Of a stretch of 64,000 nucleotides of DNA, positions 11,537-21,141 are shown in pieces. The translations under genes and the position numbers were made by a program. The DNA lies in the NCBI RefSeq assembly GCF_963576675.1, contig NC_088915.1:45785501-45849500 (forward strand), given 5' to 3'. This DNA comes from Euphorbia lathyris (Eukaryota > Streptophyta > Magnoliopsida > Malpighiales > Euphorbiaceae). A model generated the notes under the pieces. That model did not search any database. It had not been told where the DNA came from and saw nothing but the letters and a program-made list of their open reading frames with translations. Within the stretch, counting starts at the first letter, position 1. Each line of letters starts with the position of its first letter.

Positions 11537-12835
11537 TTATTTTCTGACAAAGTATTTGCGGAGATTTTGGAGATTCCACGTGCGTGGCAGCGTGTTGCCC
11601 TCTGTATCTTGGATTTTGAATGTGGCTGGTCCCACCTTCTCCACTATCTGGTATGGACCTATCCAATTGATCCCCAACTTGCCTTTGCCTTCTCGAGATT
11701 GGACTTTATCAGCCTTGCGAAGCACAAGATCTCCCATCTTTAGATCCACAATCTTGGCATTTTTATCATGATAGGATGCAATCCGCTGTTTATATGCTGC
11801 CATGCGTACATAGGATTGATCCCTGCGATCCTCGACCTGATCCAGACGTTCCCTCAGTCGTTTATCATTGTCTTCTTCACAGTAAAAGGCCACTCGATCA
11901 CTGGGGACTCGTATTTCCATGGGGATTACGGCCTCCACTCCATGAGAAAGGGCAAACGGCGTTTCTCCCGTAGCGGTTCTTGGGGTTGTGCGATAAGCCC
12001 ATAAAACACTTGTAAGTTGATCCGCCCATTTTTTGTCATGTTCTCCCAACCTCTTTTTTATCCCCTTTACAATCGTCCGATTGGTCACTTCGGTCATTCC
12101 ATTGGACTGAGGATAATAAACGGAGGCGAATCTGTTCATGATGCCCAATCCCTCACAAAAAGCCTTGAATTTGCCACAGTTAAACTGTGTCCCGTTGTCA
12201 GTGATGATGGTGTGTGGAATTCCGTATCTTCCCACGATGTTGTCTTTGACAAACTCCACTATCTGCTCTGCTGTAATGGAGGAAACAGCCTCGGCTTCTA
12301 CCCATTTGGTGAAATGGTCCACCGCTACTATTACGTACTTCTTTTGCCGGCGAGTTGGAGGAAATGGTCCAACGATGTCTATTCCCCAAAGGGCGAACGG
12401 ACGGCCTTCAATGATTGGCCTTTGAATGTGCTTGGTAGTGTGTGACTCATTTGCGTGAATCTGGCAACTATGACAAGATTCTACCAAACTCTGGGCATCT
12501 AACTCGGCTGTGGGCCAGTAGAACCCTACTATCCTTGATTTCTTCAAGATCGCGGCGGATGCCTCATGTGACCCGCAAGATCCCTCATGTAGCTCTTTGA
12601 GGATCTGTTGCCCTTCTTCTGGTAGAATGCATTTCATCCAAGGATGACTAAAAGACCTTCTATAAAGACCATTATTGATCAAGGAGAAGTAAGCCGATCT
12701 CCTGACAATCTTCCTCGCCTCTTCCTTGTCTTCAGGTAATGTTCCATTCAGTAGGTATTGGCGAATGACTGTCCTCCAATCATCCTCCATTGTTGTAAGT
12801 ACGGACACTTCTTCAGCAGCAAATGCTGGAGCCAT
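11537..12835 (-). CDS. Integrase of element C (Ty3/gypsy)
   Basis: The 432-aa reading frame codes for the enzyme that inserts element DNA into the genome. The zinc-binding HHCC module is at H83, H90, C121 and C124. The catalytic core has D153 (GIDIVGPFP), D213 (ITDNGTQF) and E249 (in NGMTEVTNRT), a complete DDE triad. The C-terminal region keeps GDLVLRKAD and GPYQIVEKVGPATFKI, as in plant gypsy integrases; no chromodomain is visible. It lies 35 bp downstream of the RT-RNase H stop, in another frame. In intact relatives the two domains form one polyprotein, so a small indel near 12885 has separated them. Confidence 0.92.
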   Translation of the reverse strand: MAPAFAAEEVSVLTTMEDDWRTVIRQYLLNGTLPEDKEEARKIVRRSAYFSLINNGLYRRSFSHPWMKCILPEEGQQILKELHEGSCGSHEASAAILKKSRIVGFYWPTAELDAQSLVESCHSCQIHANESHTTKHIQRPIIEGRPFALWGIDIVGPFPPTRRQKKYVIVAVDHFTKWVEAEAVSSITAEQIVEFVKDNIVGRYGIPHTIITDNGTQFNCGKFKAFCEGLGIMNRFASVYYPQSNGMTEVTNRTIVKGIKKRLGEHDKKWADQLTSVLWAYRTTPRTATGETPFALSHGVEAVIPMEIRVPSDRVAFYCEEDNDKRLRERLDQVEDRRDQSYVRMAAYKQRIASYHDKNAKIVDLKMGDLVLRKADKVQSREGKGKLGINWIGPYQIVEKVGPATFKIQDTEGNTLPRTWNLQNLRKYFVRK

Positions 12836-12870
12836 TTTTACTTCGAAGGGACAATCTGGATCCGCCCAGT

Positions 12871-15618
12871 TTACTTCACTAGAACCATTTTGGCCAATTG
12901 ATCAGCCTCTGTATTGGATTCCCTTGGTATGTGAACCAATTCCCACTTAGTTTCTTTAGCTTCAAGGTTATCCAGAATCTTTTTGACTTCTGCTACATAC
13001 TTGGCCAGAACCTCGTCCTTCACCTCGTAATTCTTGATTACTTGGTTGACCATTAGTTTAGAATCGCTGTAGATCACGATCTGCTTCGGGGTGATTTCTT
13101 GGAGTAGACGTAAGCCCAATATCAGAGCTTCGTACTCAGCAGCATTATTAGTAGCATGGAAATTTAACTTTGCGGCGTATCGCAGCCTTATGTAGTGGGG
13201 ACCTTTGATCACAACTCCCACACTAGCTCCATCTACAGAAGAAGCTCCATCTGTATACATTGACCATTCTTCTAACGGAGGCTTGGGATGAGATATCCCC
13301 TCGTCAGTGAATTCATTCACGAAATCCGCCAGGACCTGACTTTTTAAAGATGACCTGCTCTCGTATCTTACATCAAATTCACCCAAGCGAATCGCCCATT
13401 CCATCAACCTTCCCGAAGTGTCCGGCTTCTGCAATACCTTTCTCATCGGTATATGGGTTCGAACTATCACGGTATGCGCCTGAAAGTATGGCCTAAGGCG
13501 GATGGTCGTGGTCACGACAGCCAGTGCCATTTTGTCCAACTTCGAATATCTGGTTTCGGCATCTTTCAAAACTTTGCTCACGTAATAAATGGGGAATTGT
13601 TGGGCATTTTCTTCTCGCACCATGACCGTGCATACGGCTTTATCCGTAACTGACACATACATGTATAGATCCTCCCCCTTCATAGGTCGACTCATCATGG
13701 GTGGTTCTGTAAGGAACCGCTTGATTCCTTCGAATGCATTTTGGCAATCTTCATTCCACTCAAACGCCTTTTGTCCCTTGATAACTTCGAAAAAAGGCTG
13801 ACATCTACGAGCTGAGCAAGAGATAAACCTGCCCAAGGCTATGATACGCCCATTGAGGCGTTGTACTTCTCTGATATTCCGAGGAGGTTGCATTTCTAGG
13901 ACTGCTTTGACTTTGTCAGGATTTGGGCTAATTCCTCTTTCACTAATCATGAATCCTAGAAATTTGCCATATGTTGCCCCGAAAGTACATTTCTCTGGAT
14001 TTAGCTTGATGTTGTGATGGCGAAGTATTTCCAGTACCTCCTTTACATCTTCTGCATGCTTTTCCGCAGTTTTACTTTTAATGATCATATCATCTACATA
14101 GACAGAATAATTATCATTCTTACTGTTCGAGAATATCTTGTTCATCATCCTCTGATAGGTAGCACCTGCGTTCTTGAGCCCGAAGGGCATAACTTTAAAA
14201 CAATAAGTAGCTTGATGTGTCACGAACGAGGTCTTCATTCTATCTGAGGGCTCCATAGGGATTTGATGATAACTTGATTTCACGTTAGTAAAGGAATACA
14301 TTGCATGACCGGCAGTTCCATCTACAAGCATGTCTATGCATGGCAAAGGATAGTTATCCTTGGGGCAAGCTTTATTAAGATCTGTGAAGTCAATGCACAT
14401 GCGGTAGGATCCGCCAGCTTTCTTGACTAGCACGACGTTCGCCAACCACTGAGTGTAAAGTACTTCCTCAATGGCATCCGCCTTCTGGAGCTTGGCAATT
14501 TCCTCCTCTATCACTTTTTGTCTTTCTGGACCATGATTCCTCCGCTTCTGGGCCACAGGAACTGCATCTTTATCAATGTTGAGTTTGTGGGTGATTATGT
14601 CCGGACTGATTCCAGGCAGAATTTCATCCTTCCATGCGAAGACATCTTCGGCCTCACAGAGTACCTTGGAGATTGCATCTCTGATATTGCCCTGTAGTCC
14701 TTTAGCTATCCGTACCTGCTTTTCTTCTGCCATCAGGTACATTTCGGTTTCGCCTAAGGCCATTATGACACGTTCTTCTTCATCTTCCTCCTTAGATTGA
14801 GGGCGAATCATTAAGGAAGCCGAATATGTCTCTTGGGCTACTTTTTGACAACCTCTAACCATCACGCCCCCCTTGACCGTGGGGATGTAAAACGTTAAAT
14901 GGCGAATAGAGATAAGAGCTGCAGCTTCGGAGATGAAAGGTCGCCCGAGGATAATATTGTAGGCTAATTGTCCATCCAAGACCGAAAACTCCAAATCTCC
15001 TTGCCAAACTTGATCATCATCAGTAAGCTCGCAATTCAGAGTAACTTGGCCTTTCGTCCGGATGGTATGACCTGTCACTCCCAAAATGTCCACCACAGTT
15101 GGTTCTACCTGGACAGGATCAATCTTGAGTTTGGCGAATGCTCCTCGGGTAATGACATTACATGAACTTCCTGTATCAATCATTACCCTCTTCATCTCCC
15201 AACCCTCAACCATCATAGTGACGACCAATGCGTCCGCATGGGGTGGAATTTCAGGACCTGCGTCTGAGAAAGGGCGATTTAGTGATGTCCTGTCAAGGGT
15301 GGTCGTCTTCGCCTTTTTCAATGTTGGCTGATAGCCAGGCCCACCTGCTATGACGTTGATGGTACCCTTTCCTTTCTTCTTTGGGTCCTCTTTGGATTTG
15401 TCATCTTCCTTTCCTTCCATTTGGATGAACCGATCCAATTTTCCTCTTTCAATGAGTCGCTCAATTTCTCGAGCCAACTCCCAGCAAGCATCCGTATCAT
15501 GACCATTCTTCCTGTGATACTTGCAATAATTTTTAGGATTCTTTCCTTTGTTGGTGTACTCCCCCCTTTTGGCTCGGGGTATGAAATGCTCCGTTTGTGC
15601 TGGCTGTTCTCGATCCAC
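12871..15618 (-). CDS. Gag C-terminus, protease, RT and RNase H of element C
   Basis: This is a 915-aa reading frame. It starts with the gag zinc-knuckle-like CKYHRKNGHDTDAC (aa 32-45). Protease has the DTG triad at 148-150 (MIDTGSSCNVI). Reverse transcriptase spans roughly aa 350-540 with WLANVVLVKK, MCIDFTDLNKACPKD, MPFGLKNAGATYQRMM and YVDD at 507-510. RNase H follows (aa about 600-730), then a second RNase H with YTDGAS (D790), AEYEAL (E828) and YSDSKL (D852), typical of the Tat lineage. In RT motif A the usual Asp of the (M/I)DAYSGY block appears as Asn in FTNVKSSYHQ (about aa 444), so the enzyme may be inactive. The frame stops after ADQLAKMV, just before integrase. Confidence 0.9.
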   Translation of the reverse strand: MDREQPAQTEHFIPRAKRGEYTNKGKNPKNYCKYHRKNGHDTDACWELAREIERLIERGKLDRFIQMEGKEDDKSKEDPKKKGKGTINVIAGGPGYQPTLKKAKTTTLDRTSLNRPFSDAGPEIPPHADALVVTMMVEGWEMKRVMIDTGSSCNVITRGAFAKLKIDPVQVEPTVVDILGVTGHTIRTKGQVTLNCELTDDDQVWQGDLEFSVLDGQLAYNIILGRPFISEAAALISIRHLTFYIPTVKGGVMVRGCQKVAQETYSASLMIRPQSKEEDEEERVIMALGETEMYLMAEEKQVRIAKGLQGNIRDAISKVLCEAEDVFAWKDEILPGISPDIITHKLNIDKDAVPVAQKRRNHGPERQKVIEEEIAKLQKADAIEEVLYTQWLANVVLVKKAGGSYRMCIDFTDLNKACPKDNYPLPCIDMLVDGTAGHAMYSFTNVKSSYHQIPMEPSDRMKTSFVTHQATYCFKVMPFGLKNAGATYQRMMNKIFSNSKNDNYSVYVDDMIIKSKTAEKHAEDVKEVLEILRHHNIKLNPEKCTFGATYGKFLGFMISERGISPNPDKVKAVLEMQPPRNIREVQRLNGRIIALGRFISCSARRCQPFFEVIKGQKAFEWNEDCQNAFEGIKRFLTEPPMMSRPMKGEDLYMYVSVTDKAVCTVMVREENAQQFPIYYVSKVLKDAETRYSKLDKMALAVVTTTIRLRPYFQAHTVIVRTHIPMRKVLQKPDTSGRLMEWAIRLGEFDVRYESRSSLKSQVLADFVNEFTDEGISHPKPPLEEWSMYTDGASSVDGASVGVVIKGPHYIRLRYAAKLNFHATNNAAEYEALILGLRLLQEITPKQIVIYSDSKLMVNQVIKNYEVKDEVLAKYVAEVKKILDNLEAKETKWELVHIPRESNTEADQLAKMVLVK

Positions 15619-17288
15619 ATAAGAACTTCACTTTTAGAAGCATTGAGAGGTGTGAAGGAGGTGACAAACGTTGATTTGTTCCTAGAATCCCTTCGTTTGT
15701 TTCTAGAAGAAGAATCTTGACGTTTGTCTCTGTCCCGGTCCTGAGGGCGGGACTCGCCTCTATCCTTTTTTGGCGATGATGGTGTACCTCGGCGGATATC
15801 ATCAACCTCTATAAAGTCTTTACAGCGCTCCATCAACTCTGCCATGCTGGTGGGCTTTTTACGAATGAGGTCTTCTTGCAAACTTTTACAAGTAGTGTTT
15901 CTTACAAAGCACTCCACAGCTACGGAGATATCTACATCAACGATTTGTATACACAACTGGTTGAAAGTGTCCACATAATCTCGAAGTGGTTCATTCGCCT
16001 TCTGTTTTAACTCAAAAAGTTTCCCAGATTTCACCACTGCAGGGATGCAGCCAGCAAATTTTGCACAAAATTCCCTGCTTAATTGATCGAAGCTATTTAT
16101 GGAGCCTGGAGGTAGAGATTGGAACCATAAATAGGCTGGACCTCCCAAAGTGGTGATAAACATCTTGCAAAGTACATGTTCGGTGGCTCGATTGAGTCTG
16201 GCCAAGATTCTATATTTTCGAACATGAGCCTCCGGATTGTCTTTGCCTGTGTAAATTGCAAGATTAGGGATTTTAAACGCCCTTTCAGTTTCCTCTGCTT
16301 CGATCCAGGCCGCAAAAGGCGAATCTCTATTGGCGAATGGATTATGCCTAGCATTTTCCTCATTCATTTGGAGCACTAGGGCCCTTACTCTATCATCAAA
16401 ATTCTCCGGATCCGCCCTGGGATGATCTCTTCGTGGCGATCTGCTTGGAGAGGAAGAAGAACTTGATTCTGACGATGAATCCGATGGCGAATGTCTGCCT
16501 CGTCCGCCTCCCCTTCTTCCTCCGTCGCCTCCCCCTCCACTTCCTCCATTTGGAGGAATTGGACCATTTCCTCCTTGCTGGCCTTCTGGCAGAGTGTGTC
16601 CAACAGTTCCTGAAGATGGATGGGGTGGTGGTCCACCTATATGAGACGTTTTTTCTGGTCTTTTGCTCCTTTTACGACCAGTAGATGGAGCCGATCTGCC
16701 ACGGCATGGAGATTTTGTTCGCCTTGGCGAAGGAGATCTTGCCTACTTATCTTTGTTCTTTTTACGCTTTTTATGAATGGGCTATTTAAATCCACCATGG
16801 GACGAATTCGTCGGCGGGCGCCTGGGTACATTCGGCCCATCACGATTAAACCTTGGAACTTCTGATCCACCAGGAGGGACCGTATTGTTCCCGTGGCTTC
16901 CTTCACTAGGAAACAGCTCCCTGATAACCGGTCGCGCTCCACCCGGCGCCGTGGTAGTTACCGTAGAGTCAACGTTGTGAGCTTGAAGAAATGAAGAGTT
17001 ACGAGCCCCAGGTCCCAGACCGAAGTTTAACGGAGGTAGAGATGAGACAACTGATGTAGGTACCGTACTCCTATGAGGAGGAATAGTCATGAATGCCCGA
17101 AGGCGGTTTCCAATTTCAAGCCCATATCGCGCCTCGATATCCTGAGCACACATATCAAGGAAGGATGCCGTGGGCATATTTCCATCAATATTCATCGTAG
17201 GGACGATTGTGCTTGTGCATCCAACGCTAGATGGTGTAATTATTGGCGATTCGATCCCTGAGGAGGGATTTTGTATTTCATCATTCAT
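15600..17288 (-). pseudogene. gag of element C, broken by frameshifts
   Basis: The capsid gene is spread over several reverse-strand frames. The first is 17288-16782 (168 aa, starting MNDEIQNPSS, Pro/Ser/Gly-rich). Next come short frames between about 16942 and 16385 (basic, then Glu-rich). Then 16376-15348 (342 aa) has the Retrotrans_gag core: FKIPNLAIYTGKDNPEAHV, MFITTLGGPAYLWFQSLPPG and FDQLSREFCAKFAG. The gag C-terminus with the zinc knuckle is read in the next frame (from 15618). At least three frame changes separate these pieces, yet the LTRs are nearly identical. Sequencing error or mobilisation in trans could both explain that. Confidence 0.82.
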
Positions 17289-17329
17289 GATGTTTCAACG
17301 TGAATGAAAAATCCTTTATTTGGTCAAGG

Positions 17330-17351
17330 ATTCCACGCTCACCGCACCAAT
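17330..17351 (-). promoter_or_regulatory. Putative primer-binding site of element C
   Basis: On the reverse strand TTGGTGCGGTGAGCGTGGA directly follows the 5' LTR. It matches the corresponding sites of families A and B. Confidence 0.65.
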
Positions 17352-17831
17352 TGATAACACTGGAGAAAACTTCTCGATCGGATCCCGTCCCTGTGAGGCG
17401 CCGCTGGGATCGGCCGGGGACACTCCGATGCCAAAGTCAGTAGAATATATGAAGAGTAAATCGTATTGACAAAGCTTAGAGAATGTAAAAGTAAGTGTAC
17501 CTTGATAGCCTAGAAAGGTAGGCTATATATAGTTGAGGAATTCGTAACCCCTAGGTAACTAGAAAGCCTCCATTAATGCTCATTTAATGGCGGTTACAAG
17601 TTACTCTTAATTTGGCAGTTTGAGACTATTAATGATTCATTTAATAATCATTTATGGCCGAGACGGCGGCCAGCCGTTATCTAGGTAAATGGAGAGATTC
17701 GCCTAAGAGATCCGCCAGCGGATCTCTTAGAGCTGATCTAGGGTGATCCGCCAGACGGCTTCCTTTGCTACGTGGCATATCTTAAGGTAATTATCTCTTT
17801 TGGTCCTCATGATAATATCCTAATGTTATCA
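17352..17831 (-). repeat. 5' LTR of element C
   Basis: It is 480 bp with the same TGATAACA/TGTTATCA ends as the copy at 7918-8397. It is followed by the right-hand ATGAT target duplication at 17832-17836. Confidence 0.93.
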
Positions 17832-17836
17832 ATGAT

Positions 17837-19814
17837 GATCGTCCATCTTCAACTTTAACTCATGATATTTTGTAGCTAAGTTGCGAAATTGCTCAATGAG
17901 TAAAGTAGTAGAAGATAGGTCATGTAAAGCGAATAACAAAAAGAGTAAGCAGCAAAATAAAATAAAAACAGTAAGAAAACAAAAGGAAAGTTAAAACTTA
18001 CAACAACTTTCCTCTCCAAGGCTTTGCGAGATGCCTCAAAGGCGTTCAAATGCTCAAAAAATTCGGCATCATCCGACATAACTAAAAGACGAGCAACGTC
18101 TTTAATAATACCAGGGATCTGAAGGGTCCAACAATCCCCAAAAAGAGCGGACCATAACTACAAAAACAAGAATCAGAAGAAAGAAAGATATAAGAAAAGC
18201 AAATTAACAAATCTTAAATTCGCAAAGGAGAAAGATTTACCTTGAATCGATCACACTGAGAATATTTTGTTGATTCCTCAGAGGCAACCGTGTCAGTAAT
18301 TTGCTAGACAGTTTCCAGGTTAACTAGGAATGCAAAGTTTGCCTTTGGCCTTCATCTGAGCTCTTATTTCTTTGTATTCCTTTATCTTCATCGGGACAAG
18401 CTTGTCTATACTGATTACTTCTATCTCCCTGCCCCGCTTTCTTGAAAAATAAGTGTCTTCAGCCAGGGGAATTTGAATTCTTCGAAGACGAGAATTTCTA
18501 GATAATTTCCGGTTAGCTTCTTCCAGCATCATCTCTCTTTCTGTATCCGAGATATCTGAATCTGTGACTTCAGCTACGAGGGGATCAACAACTATTTTTT
18601 CAGTCTCCTTCTAGGAGCATTCACATCAGGTCCAGAGGAGCCTTCACCATGTTTCTCCTTTTTACTTCGCTTCTTCAAGGGGACGTCTGGGGAATGATGG
18701 GGATCATCTTTAAAATAGTCCTCAATGTTCAGACCGGATCCGTTTGGAGAAGGAGGATCACCATCCTTGGAAAAATTAATGTCCACAGTAGGAGTGGTAG
18801 AGCAAAAAGGAATGTCTTTGGTGGTTGAAGGTGCGTCTAGAGTTCGGTCAGGTGAAGATATAGGAAGGGCAACAACCACTCGATTGACGTGCTCTAATAA
18901 AAACTCATTTGGCTCAGTTGGAGCTAGATTCTCTTGAGGCAGGGTTGTTGCAGAAGGTTGAATGGATGTGACGATGGCTTGAGTGAGAGTTATGTCTTCG
19001 GCATCAATGACGACTGTTGTGTCCGGTTATGGCTTTTGTTTGCTCCTTTTTTGTTTCAGCTTCTCCAGTTGAGCTAGCATTTTTTTGTGTACTAGTAGAC
19101 ATGATCATACAAGCCTGCAACAAAAAAAGGAAGAAGTATAAATGAAATAACAAATTGGATACTTGCAAAAAGTTCGGACTTGGGATAAATAATCCCATGA
19201 GTTTCGCTGAAGAAACAGGTTCGGCCGTTTCTTCGAAGAATCCTCATAAATTTGGGATATTCCCATTGAAGGTTGTAGGAAGATATTCTATGCGCCCAAA
19301 CATCTTCTACCGGAGATAGAATTTGTGCAGGTTTCGAGGTGTAGGCTTCTCTTGGTTTTTCGTTCCATTTTCGGGCAAATGGAAAACCTCCGGGGACATA
19401 GGTATGGTTTGGATCTACACTATTTGGTTTGATCCAAAACCATTTTGGCTTGAAGTCTTTTATGCTCTGGACTTTGTCTGTTAAGAAGTTTAATCGCCTC
19501 TTCGGGCAAACCCGGTACACGAAGTCTTCCTTCAGTTTTTTAGTAGGACACTAGAAGTGCCGAAAGAGGGGTCCAGAAAGTTTGATGCCTAAATCATTGC
19601 AGATCTTGTGGAAAGCAAGAAGTTCCAGCCAGGCATTTGGAGAATTTTGGCAGGGGGAGAGATTGAACTCGTTAACAACGGCTAATATGCTTGGAGGAAG
19701 GGGAAATTCCATTTCCCACTTGAGGAATAGGGTAAACATACCCATTTTTATGGAGGAATAGGGAAGATGTACTCTATCATTGTCTTCGGGCATTGATAGG
19801 GAACTTCCAGCCAT
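17837..19814 (-). pseudogene. Antisense gene of family B, N-terminal part (Transposase_28-type)
   Basis: On the reverse strand the gene starts near 19814 with MAGSSLSMPEDNDRVHLP. A stop ends this frame at 19551, and the next frame resumes from 19520. The first parts read KMGMFTLFLKWEMEFPLPP, NEFNLSPCQNSPNAWLELL and GIKLSGPLFRHF, then KPKWFWIKPN and ARKWNEKPR. This matches the domain in the element C antisense gene. Downstream come a Ser/Pro/Lys-rich linker (18592-18879), a basic helix segment (18320-18532) and MSDDAEFFEHLNAFEASRKA (near 18079-18016) before a probable intron. The coiled-coil end continues at 7912-7191 beyond the insertion of element C. The gene is therefore disrupted and also has stops. 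Confidence 0.68.
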
Positions 19815-20122
19815 GGATAGATTTCAGGAAGAGATTTCAGCCGAATTTTCGTGATGGTTGAAGGTTGATTAAAGGCTTTGGGTTGGATTTTTTGGGATTA
19901 GTTTCCTTCCCCCCTGGGGAATTTTCAATCTCAAGGTTTTTGATGGTTTGATTTTAAGGTAGGGGAGATTAAGATCCTTCAATAGTATTTTCCAAAGTTT
20001 CTAGGGAAGGTTGAAGTTCTTGTTGAAGAGATCAACAGATCTTCTTGGTTCCGTTTTTCAAGGAGGGGGCCATTTTTTATATAAAAAAAAATTAAAGCAA
20101 GAAAAAGGGTTAAGAAACTTAT
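19815..20122. other. Leader/3' region of family B, no gene seen
   Basis: This non-coding stretch lies upstream of the antisense gene. AAGGAGGGGGCC near 20070 is purine-rich and could be the polypurine tract, but no 3' LTR follows: sequence changes to a different repeat at 20123. Family B is thus truncated or its 3' LTR is lost. Confidence 0.45.
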
Positions 20123-20369
20123 TGTAACACCCTGGTCCAATACCATGTAGATATTGTCTGCTCTGACCCAAATCCAACACATTGGGCCTCGAGGCTTTAA
20201 AACGCGTCTGCATGTATTGGATTCCCATCTTACTAATAAGCCTCAATCACTCCCTCTCCACTTCTGATGTGGGATTCAACTCATTCCTGCCCCCATCGCC
20301 ATCCTTTAGGGTCACTCCTTAATCAGGCCTTCTACCCCGGTACCACCCTCTCCGAACCGGGTCGTTACA
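20123..20369 (+). repeat. TRIM-like solo LTR
   Basis: This 247-bp sequence begins TGTAACACCCTGGTCC and ends CCGGGTCGTTACA, so it has TG...CA ends and a short inverted terminus. Phrases such as GTAGATATTGTCTGCTCTG, GGCTTTAAAACGCGTCTG and GATGTGGGATTCAAC are familiar from small, very abundant plant TRIM-type repeats. The flanks CTTAT and GCTAC do not match, so no target duplication is preserved. It sits exactly at the junction between family B and the Athila fragment. Confidence 0.6.
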
Positions 20370-21141
20370 GCTACGTTCCATACAACCAAAGTTTGTACAA
20401 GAGATGTCAAGGCATTTAGTTTTTCTTTAATGGAAGAAGTACTTACCTTATAAGCTTTCCTTGGAGCATCTTATTGTTTCCCAAATTGTTGGGAAGTTGG
20501 TGCTATGCTTTTGATCAACTCTTTAGCCGCAGTTGGCATTTTATCAATAAGGCTTCCTCAACTAGCAGCATCCACAATCTTCCTCTCCATGCTCAACATT
20601 CCCTTATAAAAATATTAAATAAGAGAATGTTCTGTTATCCCATGTTGGGGCAACTTGCACATAGCCTCTTAAACCCCTCCCAATAGTCATGGAGTTTCTC
20701 AATATCTTTCTGTCTTATACCACTGATCTCTCAACGAATCATTACTGCTCGATAAGCTGAAATTACTTCTGTAGGAATGCTTATATCATACCAGTCCATA
20801 TTGTGATGGATCTAGAGGGTAGGTTGAGAAACCAATCTTTAGCTGCATCCTACAAAGAAAAAGTAAAAGCTCTCAATTTCACTTGTTCCTCAGTTATTCC
20901 GTGTGGGCTCATACCTAAACAGACCGCATTAAATTCTTTGAGATGATTGTGCAGGTTTTCGATTTGCATTCCATGAAACTTAGGCAAGTAATAAATCTCG
21001 ATTAAGTTCAAAAGCTGCATTCAAGATTGGGTATGTGATGCACAAGGTCTGCTGACCGGCTCCAGGAGCATGAATCTCTCTTAAAGTTCTATCAGCCATT
21101 ATCTATTCTACATATTGTTGTTCACTTTTGTCGCTAGAAAC
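20370..21141 (-). pseudogene. Athila-lineage gag fragment (element D), downstream part
   Basis: On the reverse strand, broken frames resemble the Athila capsid: segments like AAKDW, a YWEGFKRLCASCP block (near 20690-20650), and MLSMERKIVDAAS with LIDKMPTAAKELI (near 20600-20500). The 5' part of the same gag lies at 32718-32584. SIRE element E separates them, with the GAAAC target duplication. Many stops are present and the fragment ends at 20370, so it is dead. Athila elements are Ty3/gypsy retrotransposons. Confidence 0.75.

Larger units (their letters stand above)
7918..17831 (-). mobile_element. Complete Tat-lineage Ty3/gypsy element C
   Basis: This 9,914-bp LTR retrotransposon is oriented on the reverse strand. 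The two 480-bp LTRs (TGATAACA...TGTTATCA) differ by only two substitutions that I can see. The element is flanked by a perfect 5-bp target duplication ATGAT at 7913-7917 and 17832-17836. In element order it has 5' LTR, primer-binding site, gag, protease-RT-RNase H with a second RNase H, integrase, a non-coding gap, an oppositely oriented gene, a polypurine tract and the 3' LTR. The second RNase H and the antisense gene between pol and 3' LTR are features of the Tat/Retand/Grande group. It landed inside the antisense gene of family B. Confidence 0.93.

Noticed and set aside
11556..12950. Forward ORFs up to 142 aa opposite integrase
   Set aside because: The reverse-strand integrase with complete DDE and HHCC explains this region.
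13453..15331. Several forward ORFs opposite the RT region
   Set aside because: They are shadows of the strongly conserved reverse-strand RT-RNase H gene.
20123..20369. Cassandra-type TRIM with 5S rRNA promoter
   Set aside because: I do not see the 5S rRNA internal promoter blocks in this repeat.
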